DNA from: JAGIBJ01 sp032119795
GTDB taxonomy: Bacteria > Actinomycetota > Thermoleophilia > Solirubrobacterales > Solirubrobacteraceae
Assembly: GCA_032119795.1 (NCBI GenBank)
Contig: JAUMFO010000091.1
Coordinates: 14,672-78,671 of the forward strand
Direction of reading: 5' to 3'
DNA: 64,000 nt
Below the pieces are notes generated by a model that made no database searches, was not told the origin of the DNA, and was given only the letters and a program-made list of their open reading frames with translations. Position numbers and translations under genes: made by a program. Positions 35,001 to 41,625 of the stretch are shown piece after piece. The first letter of the stretch is position 1. The number at the start of each line of letters is the position of its first letter.

Positions 35001-35280
35001 CGGGCTGGCGTGCAGCGGGTTGAGGAGCCGCGGGCGCAAAGTCCTCAAGCGACGCCGACGATGGCATGCGATGGCGGACAGGGGCCGAATCCGGGGTGGA
35101 GGGAACGGCGGCGATCGCGCCGCCCGCAGCCTCGATGGCGGCACGCTCTGCTGCCCGCTGGGCCTCGGGCGAGTCGTCTGGGCCGCCCGTGGGGAGCGGG
35201 ACCTGGGCGAGCGGGTCGGAAGCGACTCGCGGAACGAAGACGTCGGGGCTACTTGCGCCGCTGGGCGTGTCGGAGTGCAT
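32080..35280 (-). CDS. 1066-residue Pro/Ala/Gln/Lys-rich repeat protein with four PRxFLGMPLSR motifs
   Basis: This protein is of unknown function and almost wholly low in complexity. Residues about 75-340 and 680-780 are Pro-Gln-Ala repeats (APQPIAAPQPIA type). Residues about 405-440 and 565-605 are Lys/Ala-rich (KEPKAKK units), like histone H1 tails. Between them sit four copies of a conserved short motif: PRTFFGFPVSR, PRKLFGMPLSR, PRTFLGMPLSR and PRSFLGMPVSR. They are encoded near 33850-33890, 33601-33645, 33391-33434 and 32131-32172. The last copy is close to the C-terminus. There is no signal peptide or membrane helix, so it should be cytoplasmic. It diverges from the sigma/anti-sigma fusion. 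Confidence 0.75.
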   Translation of the reverse strand: MHSDTPSGASSPDVFVPRVASDPLAQVPLPTGGPDDSPEAQRAAERAAIEAAGGAIAAVPSTPDSAPVRHRMPSSASLEDFAPAAPQPAARQPVAPQPAAAQLPAAVQPPAAPQPPVAAQPPVAPQLPAAPAAVQPPAAPKPPAAPQPPVATQPPVAAQPPAVQPPAAPQPPVAAQPPVAPQPPAAVQPPAAPQPPVAAQPPAGPSAPLVKAPTAPVAPAPVARAVPPVPAASAPLPPQPPAPPVPSAAQPPTAPVAPALPQPPAPPRPPAVQAPVRPAPPAAPQPPAAPARPAAPQPAVAQAPAAPAAHQPPAVQAPAPPVVAPAAAAEPPRAVPQHPGLPNPAAGPAARQAAPGRREGDSVAPPSLGFAPAPRAYAAPAHAPAHEAAVVAPATTPDATPEPSASPEEPAGRFGLTKKAKAPKAKKVKAAKAVKAKKTSGSGATTPAAATTLAAGASASEARPAPRTFFGFPVSRADAQAVAAAKASDSTASEPLELGLPTAAAPVELPVDTVPVAEHSVPPLAQPAETAPEAASATGDAPSDAQPRKLFGMPLSRKDVAPKAKQSKEPKAKKEPKAKKEPKAKKEPKAKKEPKAKKEPKAKNLGKAKPEPTAAGQPRTFLGMPLSRKEMRTAAAAPDATLAAAPHALSEVDPLLPGNPEAPSVPSHPVAAPQPIAAPQPIAPQPVAPQPIAAPRPIAPQPIAVPQPVAPQPIAAPQPAAPQPIAAPQPIAAPQPIAAPQPVAPQPIAAPQPIAAPQPIAAPQPIAAPQPVAPQPIAAPQPVAPQPIAAPQPIPAPQPIPAPQPIAAPQPVAPQLTHPAAAHQLRHPGQASPPAAPPSAPTALAAAPHPPAPPAPPLGGPTPATPHLAAAPEHAPAPTLAPGEAATTAAAVHPAPHAVPTPQAAPVPAAQQPPPAAPQPAAAAPPAPVAAPQPSPVSPLHHAVPAPHASQPIPTAPHVVPTPAPAAPHAGTPQLAGAQAAGPTPTVPHLVPEQPSPPSAPAGPPAPARAELPPEHAAAIAEAEAMLAAAAAATTVKKPRSFLGMPVSRTGAPAPTDDTPPAPPAA
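32840..33280. repeat. minisatellite encoding PQPIA-type repeats
   Basis: Degenerate tandem units of about 15-24 bp recur through this interval, each resembling GGTGCCGCGATGGGCTGGGG on the plus strand. On the minus strand they encode the repeating Ala-Pro-Gln-Pro-Ile-Ala tract. Several neighbouring units are identical, which suggests recent expansion by slippage. A related Pro-Ala-Gln tract is encoded at about 34660-35000. Confidence 0.75.
33470..33577. repeat. six tandem 18-bp units encoding KEPKAK repeats
   Basis: Units start at 33470, 33488, 33506, 33524, 33542 and 33560. The unit is TTCTTTGCCTTTGGCTCC with C/T changes at one position and a T in the last copy. On the minus strand each unit encodes six residues of the lysine-rich tract. 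Near-identity at synonymous sites points to recent duplication. Confidence 0.85.
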
Positions 35281-35547
35281 GTCTGAGGTCCTGAAGCGGG
35301 AGAGAGATCGCGCGCGCTGCGGGCGCCGCGCTCACTTCAGGAATCGGATCGGGGCGGGATCGCTTGAGTCCCCAGCCGAAAAGCCGACGCGGTGCCCCTC
35401 GAACAGCAAAGCGGCGGTTCGCCCCACTACACCGGAACTTGAAGCTGGTCCGTTCGATGCGTACCGTTGCACGTCCGCAGGTGCCCGGTGAGGCCAATTC
35501 ACGATCTAGGGGGGCGAATTTTGCCTCGCCAAACCCTCTTATAAGTA

Positions 35548-36957
35548 GTGACTGTCCTCCCAACGTCCCTTCCCACCAACGAATCGGCCGACCTCAGCGA
35601 CGGGATCCCCGACGTTCCCGCCTGCACGGGAGCTGGGGTTCGAGAGCGGGTCGCGGCCCACGCGCTCGTCGTCGAAATCGCCCGCCTCCACGGCGACGCA
35701 CTCCTGAGAACCGCCCGGCGATCCTCAGCTTGCGCCGACGACGCTCACGACGCCTATCAGCGCGCGATGGAACTCCTGCTCGCCCACGCGGCCACGATCG
35801 ATCGTGGAAAAGCCGTCAGCTGGCTGCATGTGGTGGTTCGCCGCGAGGCCGGGGTAATCCGGAGGGCGCACGACCGCAACGTGCCGCTTGACGATGAAGA
35901 CGTCGAAGAGGTGACGGCCCGGCTCGCCGAGCAGACGGACGAGCGGCTCCACGCGATCGATCTTGCCCGCCGCGCCGGCGAGGCGCTCGCCACCCTCAAA
36001 GAGGCTCAGGCCCAAGCGCTCTGCCTTCGTGCGCAAGGCCTGAGCTACGACGAGATCGCCGAAGCCAGCGGCTGGTCCTACACCAAGACCAATCGCACGA
36101 TCACCGAAGGGCGCCGGGCGTTCGTCGATCACTACTTGGCCGTCGAGCGCGGCGTCGTCTGCGGCGACACGGCCGAACTGCTGGCGAAGTTCGTCGGCGG
36201 CGAACTCAAACCCCGAGTCGCGCTGAAAGTCCGTGCGCACCTGGTGCGTTGCAGCGCATGCCGATCGCAGCTCCACGCCGAGCGCCAAGCCGACGCCTCG
36301 CTCCGTGCCCTCCTGCCGACCGGGACGCTGGTCGCATCCACCAGCTCCAGCAGTTGGCTGCACGATCACCTCCTCGGCCCGCTCGGGCACCTGGCAGGTC
36401 GGCTCCAGCCCGCGGCCGACCACCTCATCGGTTCGAAGCTCGGCGTCGCGGCGGCCTCAACCATCGCGCTCGCCGGCAGCGGCGTCGCCGTCGAACGCCA
36501 GCTCACGAACGACGTCGCACCGCCCGCACTCCGAGCCGCACTTACCGCCGACCGCGAACCCTCCCCAAACGCCCCGGCCACCGCGACTCCGTCGATCACC
36601 CTCCCGGCCGCGCTCGCCACGGCGCAGCGGCGTAGCGGAGAGCTCGCCGAGGCGGCACGCAAACGCGCCGCCGCCAAGCAACGGGCCGCCGCCGCCAAGC
36701 GGGCGAAGGCGAAGCGTGCCGCCGCGAACCGCGGAGAGTTCGGTCCGGCCGGCGGCGAGTTCGCCAGCACCACCAGCGGCACCGCCCGGGCCGCGAAAAC
36801 CTCGAGCCAACCGGGAGCGAGCGCGGCGACCACCGCGCCAGCCGCGGAGGTCCCGGTCGACGGCGGAGGAGGCGACGCCACGGTCGACGTCGTCGCCGAT
36901 GCACCGTCCGCGTCGGCGCCGTCCTCGAGCTCCGTCAGCGACGAGTTTGGGCCCTGA
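35548..36957 (+). CDS. ECF-like sigma factor fused to an anti-sigma-like zinc finger and membrane region
   Basis: This 469-residue protein begins with a sigma-70 module. Region 2 is around residues 45-110 (ACADDAHDAYQRAMELLLAH, then SWLHVVVRREAGVIRRAH). Region 4 is around 140-195 (LCLRAQGLSYDEIAEASGWS). Residues about 200-250 resemble a zf-HC2 anti-sigma zinc finger with CGDTAELL, then AHLVRCSACRSQLHAE. A possible hydrophobic helix lies near 305-325, then an Ala/Lys-rich tail and an acidic Ser/Ala-rich end. Fusion of sigma and anti-sigma parts suggests self-regulated or tethered activity. The GTG start lies just after TTATAAG, so the message could be leaderless. Confidence 0.8.
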   Translation: MTVLPTSLPTNESADLSDGIPDVPACTGAGVRERVAAHALVVEIARLHGDALLRTARRSSACADDAHDAYQRAMELLLAHAATIDRGKAVSWLHVVVRREAGVIRRAHDRNVPLDDEDVEEVTARLAEQTDERLHAIDLARRAGEALATLKEAQAQALCLRAQGLSYDEIAEASGWSYTKTNRTITEGRRAFVDHYLAVERGVVCGDTAELLAKFVGGELKPRVALKVRAHLVRCSACRSQLHAERQADASLRALLPTGTLVASTSSSSWLHDHLLGPLGHLAGRLQPAADHLIGSKLGVAAASTIALAGSGVAVERQLTNDVAPPALRAALTADREPSPNAPATATPSITLPAALATAQRRSGELAEAARKRAAAKQRAAAAKRAKAKRAAANRGEFGPAGGEFASTTSGTARAAKTSSQPGASAATTAPAAEVPVDGGGGDATVDVVADAPSASAPSSSSVSDEFGP

Positions 36958-37068
36958 CCAGGGCATTCCGACACCGACCCGCCAAACCCTTCCCAGGACC
37001 CCCGGGTCCGTCCGACCGGACGCCTACGGTGTCCTCAACGTCAGGCCCACCTGAATCGACCAAAACAC

Positions 37069-37524
37069 ATGCCTCTCTGCTTCATCGAACCCCACGACGC
37101 GATCCGCGTGATCCTTGAGTCGGTGGGCCGCGAAGCGCGCCGGCAGCTCCTCGGCGAGCTGATCCGCGCGTGGGTCGACGACATCCCCGAAGAACAGCTC
37201 TCCGCGCACTACGCGCGGGCCGTTCAAGACCTCGACGACGCCGACCTCTCCATGCTCGCCGCCTGGCACGCGTCGCTCGAGATCGGTCAGCCGATCCCCA
37301 GCCGCGACTTCCTGCTCCGCGTCTTCCCGACCCTCGGCGAAAACCGCCGCGAAGCCCTCAAACTCGCCGCCGGCTTCCGCGGCGAAGAAGCCTTCGAATC
37401 CGGCATCTCCGAAGAGCAGGCCCTCAACACGGTCCTGCCGTCGCTCTCCCGCAGCAGAGCCGAAGAACTCGTCAACGAGTCCCTCGAACTCTACGTGTGG
37501 GACCGCATCGGTAGCGACAACTAA
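37069..37524 (+). CDS. uncharacterised 151-residue acidic helical protein
   Basis: I do not recognise this protein. It is predicted mostly helical and acidic, with few cysteines and no membrane segment or signal peptide. The phrase EEQALNTVLPSLSRSRAEEL near the C-terminus suggests a coiled or helical-bundle end. It follows the sigma fusion by 111 bp on the same strand and may share its transcript. Coding character is good: third-position G/C is high throughout and the frame is the only long one. A structured repeat starts 15 bp after its stop. Confidence 0.6.
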   Translation: MPLCFIEPHDAIRVILESVGREARRQLLGELIRAWVDDIPEEQLSAHYARAVQDLDDADLSMLAAWHASLEIGQPIPSRDFLLRVFPTLGENRREALKLAAGFRGEEAFESGISEEQALNTVLPSLSRSRAEELVNESLELYVWDRIGSDN

Positions 37525-37538
37525 CGGAGCTGAGCGAC

Positions 37539-37625
37539 TCTCGCTTGCATCTTCCGTCCGCGCGGATCCGGCCCGGCCTGGCGGCCTAAACCGGCTCCGC
37601 CCGAACAGAATCTGCGGCGCGATAG
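37539..37625 (+). repeat. structured 3' repeat, copy 1
   Basis: The sequence from CTTGCATCTTCCGTCCG (37544) to GCGGCGCGATAG (37625) matches the two copies at 38323 and 38431 along its whole length with one inserted base. It folds as a long hairpin. Compared with the other copies, GTG/CAC is replaced by GCG/CGC and an A-T pair by G-C in the stems, so pairing is kept. It lies between convergent genes. Confidence 0.75.
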
Positions 37626-37652
37626 CCTGCTCAGCGGCCAGCTTCGAAGGTG

Positions 37653-37865
37653 TTAACGGCCGCGCTGGCGGGGGGCCTTCGCGCCGCCGGAACCGGCTGC
37701 GCCGGGGGTCTTCAGGGCGTTCGCGGCAGCCTGAACCTTCGAACCCGTCGAACTCTTGCTCTTGGCGATCGCCTTGATCTCCTCGAAGTCACCCTTGAGT
37801 GACGCGGTGCCGCCACGCTTCTCAACGGCCTTTTCGGCCTGCTTGCGAATCTTCTTGAAGTCCAT
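37653..37865 (-). CDS. small basic protein, function unknown
   Basis: This 70-residue, Lys/Arg/Ala-rich protein starts MDFKKIRKQAEKAVEKRGGT and ends in a Gly/Ala/Arg-rich tail. The first half should be an amphipathic helix; the tail looks disordered. Several short antitoxin-like or nucleoid-binding proteins have this look, but I cannot assign it. An AGGGAC ribosome site precedes the ATG. It is convergent with the gene ending at 37524 and divergent from the DUF59 gene. Confidence 0.5.
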   Translation of the reverse strand: MDFKKIRKQAEKAVEKRGGTASLKGDFEEIKAIAKSKSSTGSKVQAAANALKTPGAAGSGGAKAPRQRGR

Positions 37866-38015
37866 CTGAAGTCCCTGGGTAGATACCGCTCGCGCAAACG
37901 TGCGCGGTCACGCCAACTCTAGGGCCCAGCCTGTCATATCCACGTCAGCAATCCAGGCAAACCCGGCCCAACCCGTCAAAGAGGTCGCCTAGGCCGACCC
38001 AGTAGCCTGGAGCCC

Positions 38016-38312
38016 ATGGCGACCGCTGACGAAGTCGAAGAAGCTCTCACCAACGTGATCGACCCCGAACTCGGGCTCGACTTCGTGGAACTTGGCCTCA
38101 TCTACGGCATCGAGGTAGAAGGCAGCCACGTCCACGTGACGTTCTCCCTCACCTCGCCCGGCTGCCCAATCGGCCCGCAGGTCTCCGAGCAGATCGAAGA
38201 GTTCGCCGGCGAGCTCGACGGCGTCGAAACCGTCGAATCCAGCCTCGTCTTCACCCCGCCGTGGACCCCCGACCGCATGTCTGAAGACGCCAAATTCGCC
38301 CTCGGCTACTGA
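38016..38312 (+). CDS. DUF59/MIP18-family Fe-S assembly protein (SufT/PaaD-like)
   Basis: This 98-residue protein is a complete DUF59 domain. It contains ALTNVIDPELGLDFVELGLI and the reactive-cysteine loop SPGCPIGPQVSEQI with Cys51. Relatives help mature iron-sulfur proteins or act in phenylacetate oxygenase assembly. No suf or paa genes are nearby, so the Fe-S maturation role is the more general guess. It is a single gene, with a 150-bp promoter gap upstream and two tandem structured repeats beginning within 10 bp of its stop. Confidence 0.9.
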   Translation: MATADEVEEALTNVIDPELGLDFVELGLIYGIEVEGSHVHVTFSLTSPGCPIGPQVSEQIEEFAGELDGVETVESSLVFTPPWTPDRMSEDAKFALGY

Positions 38313-38317
38313 GGGCC

Positions 38318-38421
38318 TCTCGCTTGCATCTTCCGTCCGTGTGAATCCGACACGGCCCAAGGCCTGAGTCGGCTCCACCCGAACGGAATCTGCGGCGCGA
38401 TAGGCGCCTCAGTAGCCGAGG
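38318..38421 (+). repeat. structured 3' repeat, copy 2
   Basis: The core from 38323 folds as nested stems: GCA/TGC, a TC/TC internal loop, TTCCGT/ACGGAA, GTG/CAC, CCGAC/GTCGG and GGCC/GGCC with a CAA loop. A second GGCGC/GCGCC hairpin follows. It is repeated 108 bp downstream with a single substitution (GTAGCC versus GTAACC). It begins 6 bp after the DUF59 gene. Confidence 0.85.
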
Positions 38422-38426
38422 GCTTC

Positions 38427-38529
38427 GCCCCTTGCATCTTCCGTCCGTGTGAATCCGACACGGCCCAAGGCCTGAGTCGGCTCCACCCGAACGGAATCTG
38501 CGGCGCGATAGGCGCCTCAGTAACCGAGG
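38427..38529 (+). repeat. structured 3' repeat, copy 3
   Basis: A direct duplicate of copy 2, aligned from 38431 to 38529, with one mismatch in 99 bases. The near identity shows recent tandem duplication with a 108-bp period. It ends next to a short ACCGAGGG/CCCTCGGT palindrome. Confidence 0.85.
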
Positions 38530-38539
38530 GGCCCTCGGT
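38523..38539. terminator. palindromic terminator candidate
   Basis: ACCGAGGG (38523-38530) and CCCTCGGT (38532-38539) form a near-continuous dyad between the repeat array and the minus-strand gene ending at 38558. It may help end both converging transcripts. Confidence 0.4.
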
Positions 38540-38557
38540 GACTGGGGTCGTTTGGTT

Positions 38558-38989
38558 CTAACGGGTGACGCCGTAGGTGCCGGCGAGCGCCGCTGACTTC
38601 ATCGCGCGGGCGGCGCGCAGCGAACCGATCACGCCGTGCACGCTGCGCTGGTCAACAACCTTGCCGTGCTGTTTCTCGCGCAGCACCACGGTGTGCTGCT
38701 TGAGGCCGACCACGAGCGCGAGGACCGTCAGCGGAATGATCAGCGCGATCACCACGGCCAGCTCTGCGACGAAGATCAGCAGCGGCACCACGAAGATGAT
38801 CAGCAGGATCGCCAGGATGAGGACCCCGAAGACGACGAGGATGCCGAGCGCGTCGTCGCCACCGAGATCGCCGAGGCCGTCGCCCATGCTGCCGAGATCA
38901 GGGCTGTGGAGATCGGGCTTCCATCCGAGCTTCGGCAGGTGCCGCTCGATCGCGAACTCCTGACCGAGGCTCGTAGAGAAGGAACTCAT
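38558..38989 (-). CDS. uncharacterised membrane protein, two hydrophobic segments
   Basis: This 143-residue protein has an acidic/polar N-terminus and two adjacent membrane helices at about residues 46-71 and 74-97. A basic C-terminal tail ends near RAARAMKSAALAGTYGV. It lies seven bases downstream of the WS/DGAT acyltransferase gene on the same strand, so the two are probably co-expressed. A link to lipid storage or membrane remodelling is possible by context only. Confidence 0.65.
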   Translation of the reverse strand: MSSFSTSLGQEFAIERHLPKLGWKPDLHSPDLGSMGDGLGDLGGDDALGILVVFGVLILAILLIIFVVPLLIFVAELAVVIALIIPLTVLALVVGLKQHTVVLREKQHGKVVDQRSVHGVIGSLRAARAMKSAALAGTYGVTR

Positions 38990-38996
38990 TGGCGGT

Positions 38997-40415
38997 TTAG
39001 CCGAAGGCGTCCGAGCCCTGATGCTCGTGCGCGAGCCGCACGAGCTCAGCCAGCGACTCCGTGATCCCGTCGGAGATCACGTCGATGTCGGGGATCGTGT
39101 CGAAGTCCGCCAGGAGCCCGAAGTCGAGTCCGCCGTCGTACGAGAACACCGCCACCGAGAGGCCGTGGCCGTTGGGAAGGAACGCGATCGGGAAGATGTC
39201 GAGCAGCTTGCGACCGACCATGTAGAGCGGCAGCTGCGGCCCCGGCACGTTCGTCACGAGCAGGTTGAAGAAGTGCGTCGAGAACTGCAAACGCGACGCC
39301 TGCGCCAGGAGGGTCGGCGGAGCAAGGTTCTGCACGCTGGCCAGCACGCCGGCACCTAGTGCCTGGCCGGAGGCCTTGAGCTCGTCCATGGCTTGGCGCA
39401 CGATCAAGTAGCGGTCCAGCGCATCGTCGACGTAGACCGGCAGCGGCCCCTGCATCACGGCGAGCTTGTTGCCGAACTCACCGCGCTCGGCGTCAGCGCG
39501 GACGGACACCGGCACGAGCGCCCGAAGCTCAAGGCCCTCGGTCCGCACGCCGCGAGAAACGAGCCACTTGCGGAGAGCGCCGGTCACGATCGTCACGACG
39601 ACATCGTTGATCGAGCCACCGAACGTGTTCTTCACGAGCCGCAGATCGGTCAGCTGGGTGCGCACGCCGCGGTAGCGACGGTGGGGGCCAGCGAGCTGGT
39701 TGAGCGGCGACGACGGAGCGGGCGCGAGCGACGCCCACGCGATCGAGCCGACGCCCCGAGCGACCTCGCGAACCTTGCGCGCAGCCTGGTCGGGCTGCGA
39801 CACCGCATGCAGCGCGCCGGTGGCGGCGCCGATCACGTCGCGGGCGGTGCCCTGCAGTGAGCGGCCGAGAAGATCCATCGCGCCCGGCGTGGGCTGCGGG
39901 CTCCACGGCTTGAGGTCGGGCTCCTCCGGCATCTCGGGCCCGAGCGTGCACAGGACGGTCGCGAGGTCGACACCGGAGACGCCGTCGATCAGCGCATGGT
40001 GCGTCTTGGAGATCAGCGCGAAGCGGTTCTCTTCCAAGCCCTCGACGATCCACAGCTCCCACAGGGGGCGGCCGCGATCCAGTCGCTGGGAGAAGATCCG
40101 CGCCGCGAGCTTCATCAGCTCCTCCTCGTTGCCCGGCGAGGGCAGCGCGGTGTGACGGATGTGATCCTCGATGTCGAAGGACTCGTCGTCGATCCAGTAC
40201 GGGCGGCCCGCCTCGCGCGGCGGGTAGTGCAGCCGTTGGCGGTAGCGGGGAACCAGATGGATCCGCATGCGAACGGAGTCCAGTACGTCGGCGAGCTCAG
40301 GTGGTGGCCCTTCGCAGACGGCGATCGCGCCGATATGCATCAGCGCAGCGTCGTCCTCCTGGTGCAGAAAACCCGCGTCGATTCCGCTGAGCTGGTCCAG
40401 GTGCTGCTGCGCCAC
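38997..40415 (-). CDS. WS/DGAT-family O-acyltransferase
   Basis: This 472-residue wax ester synthase/diacylglycerol acyltransferase should make neutral lipids from acyl-CoA and an alcohol or diacylglycerol. The active-site motif HHALIDG is intact (His139-His140, Asp144). Other family phrases are SGIDAGFLHQEDDA at the start, RPLWELWIVEGLE, and NVPGPQLPLYMVGRKL near the end. GTG 40415 was chosen over 40454 because the protein family begins at this point and TAGGATC lies upstream. It is the leading gene of a pair with the small membrane protein. Confidence 0.93.
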   Translation of the reverse strand: MAQQHLDQLSGIDAGFLHQEDDAALMHIGAIAVCEGPPPELADVLDSVRMRIHLVPRYRQRLHYPPREAGRPYWIDDESFDIEDHIRHTALPSPGNEEELMKLAARIFSQRLDRGRPLWELWIVEGLEENRFALISKTHHALIDGVSGVDLATVLCTLGPEMPEEPDLKPWSPQPTPGAMDLLGRSLQGTARDVIGAATGALHAVSQPDQAARKVREVARGVGSIAWASLAPAPSSPLNQLAGPHRRYRGVRTQLTDLRLVKNTFGGSINDVVVTIVTGALRKWLVSRGVRTEGLELRALVPVSVRADAERGEFGNKLAVMQGPLPVYVDDALDRYLIVRQAMDELKASGQALGAGVLASVQNLAPPTLLAQASRLQFSTHFFNLLVTNVPGPQLPLYMVGRKLLDIFPIAFLPNGHGLSVAVFSYDGGLDFGLLADFDTIPDIDVISDGITESLAELVRLAHEHQGSDAFG

Positions 40416-40583
40416 GAGGGCGATCCTAACCGGGCCCGCGGGCGCAAGTCGCACGGTGCGTCACACAGCGCAGGCTGCCGCTCGCCAGCGCCTTCTCCCC
40501 GACCCGTTCGTGACCCGGATTTCTGCCGATTGCGGGAGGTCCGCTGGCCCCCGAGCGGCAGGCGATGTGCGACGCTGAACGAG

Positions 40584-41549
40584 ATGAGCGCGCCCACACC
40601 TGCCTCCGGCGAAGAGCCCGCCAAGCTCTCGTATCGCGTGCTCATCATCGTGCTGATCGCCCAGTTCGTGATCGGCGCGGCGCTGCTCACTTGGGTCGGG
40701 ATCGGCCGGCCCGTGCCGGGGATGGCCAAGGAGTCGACGACCGGCGCGCCAGACTCCGTGGCTCCGCGCGCCAAGGTGAATCGGTTCGATGGACCTCGCG
40801 CCTTCAAGCTCCTCGAACGCCAGGTCAAGGTCTACGGCTCGCGGCCAGCTGGCTCCGAAGCCTCCAGGCGGCTCGGCGACGACCTCGTCAAACGCCTTCC
40901 AGGTGGCGCGTTTGAAGCGGTGCCCGGCGGGCTGCGCAACATCGTCGGCACGCTGCCCGGCACCGGTGCCCCGATCGTCGTCGGCGCCCACTACGACACC
41001 GAGGCGACCATCCCCGGCCACGTCGGCGCCAATGATGGAGCGGCGGGGACGGCGGCCGTCGTCGAGCTGGCCCGCGCCCTCAGCAAGACCGATCGCGGCG
41101 ACGACGCACCCCCGATCCGGTTCGTGCTCTTCGACGGGGAAGAGGAGCCCGCCGGCGCCGAGGACGAGCCGTTTGAGGAGGTCGCCTTGCGCGGCTCCAA
41201 AGTCGAGGCAGGGAGGGAGCCCAAGGCGCGCGCGATGATCCTGCTCGACTACATCGCTGAGCGGCGAGGCCTGCACCTCCCTCGCGAAGAAAACTCCGAC
41301 CGCGCCCTCTGGTCGCGCCTGCGCACGGCTTCCAAGAACGTCGGCACCTCGGCGCTGTTCCCGAAGAAGTCGACGGTCGCGATCATCGACGACCACATCC
41401 CGTTCGTCAGGCGCGGCATCCCGGCGATCGACCTGATCGACTTCGATTACCCGCAGCGCGACAGTACGGCCGACGATCTCGCGCACGTGAGCGAGCGCAG
41501 CCTCGACGCCGTCGGCGAGACGGTGCTGCAGCTCCTGCGGACCTGGTGA
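40584..41549 (+). CDS. membrane-anchored M28-family zinc aminopeptidase
   Basis: This 321-residue protein has an N-terminal membrane anchor (about 17-39) and an M28 peptidase domain outside the membrane. Zinc ligands are visible in order: GAHYDT (His and Asp), GANDGAAGTA (bridging Asp), FDGEEE (catalytic Glu and ligand Glu), MILLDYIAE (Asp) and DDLAHVS (His). It should cleave N-terminal residues from peptides, or glutaminyl substrates. It is transcribed away from the WS/DGAT gene. ispH follows 76 bp later. Confidence 0.9.
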   Translation: MSAPTPASGEEPAKLSYRVLIIVLIAQFVIGAALLTWVGIGRPVPGMAKESTTGAPDSVAPRAKVNRFDGPRAFKLLERQVKVYGSRPAGSEASRRLGDDLVKRLPGGAFEAVPGGLRNIVGTLPGTGAPIVVGAHYDTEATIPGHVGANDGAAGTAAVVELARALSKTDRGDDAPPIRFVLFDGEEEPAGAEDEPFEEVALRGSKVEAGREPKARAMILLDYIAERRGLHLPREENSDRALWSRLRTASKNVGTSALFPKKSTVAIIDDHIPFVRRGIPAIDLIDFDYPQRDSTADDLAHVSERSLDAVGETVLQLLRTW

Positions 41550-41625
41550 GCGGCGCCCGGGGCGGCCCGGGCTGTGTGCGCGGAAGCGTCGCCGCCGGAG
41601 CGCAATCCGCCTACACTGGTAGGAG

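Noticed and set aside
34123..35294. Plus-strand frames rich in Gly/Arg opposite the repeat protein
   Set aside because: They mirror the Pro/Ala repeats of the minus-strand gene. The minus-strand frame has the conserved PRxFLGMPLSR motifs and a coherent start.
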